This document shows positions 63,580-64,000 of a stretch of 64,000 nucleotides of DNA, one piece after another. The stretch covers positions 394,795 through 458,794 of the forward strand of contig JAQFVV010000501.1 in NCBI GenBank assembly GCA_028023455.1. Reading direction: 5' to 3'. Under the pieces are notes generated by a model that worked only from the letters and a program-made list of their open reading frames with translations, was not told the origin of the DNA and made no database searches. Origin of the DNA: Epiperipatus broadwayi (lineage: Eukaryota > Onychophora > Udeonychophora > Euonychophora > Peripatidae). Within the stretch, counting starts at the first letter, position 1, and every line of letters starts with the position of its first letter. The position numbers and the translations under genes are program-made.

Positions 63580-63679
63580 TCAATTCTTTTTATCAATTCT
63601 TTTTATCAATTCCTTTTTATCAATTTTTTTACAATTCTTTTTATAAATTCTTTTTAACAAATTCTTTATCAAGTCTTTT
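63580..63679 (+). repeat. TCAATTCTTTTTA minisatellite
   Basis: About eight imperfect 12-14-bp units. AATAAA and a TTTATTTGTC stretch lie just upstream. Confidence 0.75.
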
Positions 63680-63798
63680 AACCACTAATTAAGCATAATC
63701 TATTACTGATTATAAACAACTGAGCTAGTCGTGGATTTAGGCGTTGGGTTAGTTGCCACTGTTCAAAGTGCGTTGTCTATTCTTTTAGAATAAGCAGC

Positions 63799-63818
63799 TG
63801 GCGCCCGTGTTTATACAC
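63799..63818 (+). promoter_or_regulatory. Primer-binding-site-like sequence
   Basis: TGGCGCCCG at 63799 resembles the tRNA-Lys-type primer binding site start seen just inside many 5' LTRs, and a CA dinucleotide lies three bases before. The bases after it do not match a full tRNA 3' end that I know, so this is tentative. Confidence 0.3.
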
Positions 63819-64000
63819 AAACAAAAAAAAGTGCTTTTAACTTGGTGTTGAACTCAACAGTCGAGAAGAAGTTATGTCCTGGAAATGTAACGTTAGTTAT
63901 ATACTTTATAGCTATCGTTTGGGCATACATACTCTCCGAGTATGTTCTTCTCTGCCTAAGAGGTCGGTGTTACGAATACACACATATTCGATTCGGTTCA

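Overview
This is a strongly A+T-rich, intron/intergenic-like stretch of a metazoan genome, most likely an invertebrate. The grounds are dinucleotide, tri- and tetranucleotide microsatellites, tRNA-derived SINEs with A-tails and target-site duplications, fossils of non-LTR retrotransposons and a piggyBac-like transposase, and a Penelope-like retroelement. The lineage cannot be fixed from sequence alone. I find no exon of a host protein gene that I can defend; almost everything recognisable is mobile or repetitive.

The centrepiece is at 47.5-52.05 kb. A 797-codon uninterrupted minus-strand ORF (47930-50323) encodes a Penelope-like protein: N-terminal Cys cluster, reverse transcriptase with YVDD, and a C-terminal GIY-YIG endonuclease. 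Head-to-head with it lies a 5'-truncated, one-base-frameshifted plus-strand copy (50599-52037), giving a roughly 1.45-kb inverted repeat. Short direct repeats in the 5' flank and at the 3' end look like pseudo-LTR material. Both outer ends abut (TA)n tracts.

Other coding fossils: two 3' ends of one RTE-like LINE family (775-965 minus; 13630-13830 plus), two other LINE 3' ends (26587-26960 plus; 30200-30655 minus) and a piggyBac-like transposase fragment (14919-15377 minus). Short non-autonomous elements are dense: at least three copies of a tRNA-only SINE (2.3, 3.9 and 19.2 kb), a second tRNA-related SINE (7.1 and 20.6 kb), a fragment pair with a covarying 3' hairpin (23.4 and 23.6 kb), foldback elements (8.16-8.44, 21.02-21.20 and 54.19-54.56 kb), an approximately 700-bp repeat present twice in opposite orientation (42.4-43.1 and 60.7-61.35 kb), and a repeat family with copies at 14.0, 32.9 and 33.3 kb.

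Two places look like promoters. On the plus strand a TATA box at 62812 sits 29 bp from an Inr-like TCATTC, followed by 26-bp and 15-bp tandem repeats and a primer-binding-site-like TGGCGCCCG at 63799, so this may be a long LTR entering from the right edge. On the minus strand a TATA box at 57257 is followed by a possible start and a GTAAGT donor at 57187. Tandem repeats include a 368-base GATA array, a telomere-like CTAACCCTAAAA array with a 70-bp higher-order period (35.2 kb), and a decayed tandem array of about 330-bp units (11.0-12.1 kb).

The remaining stretches are AT-rich sequence in which I see no gene.
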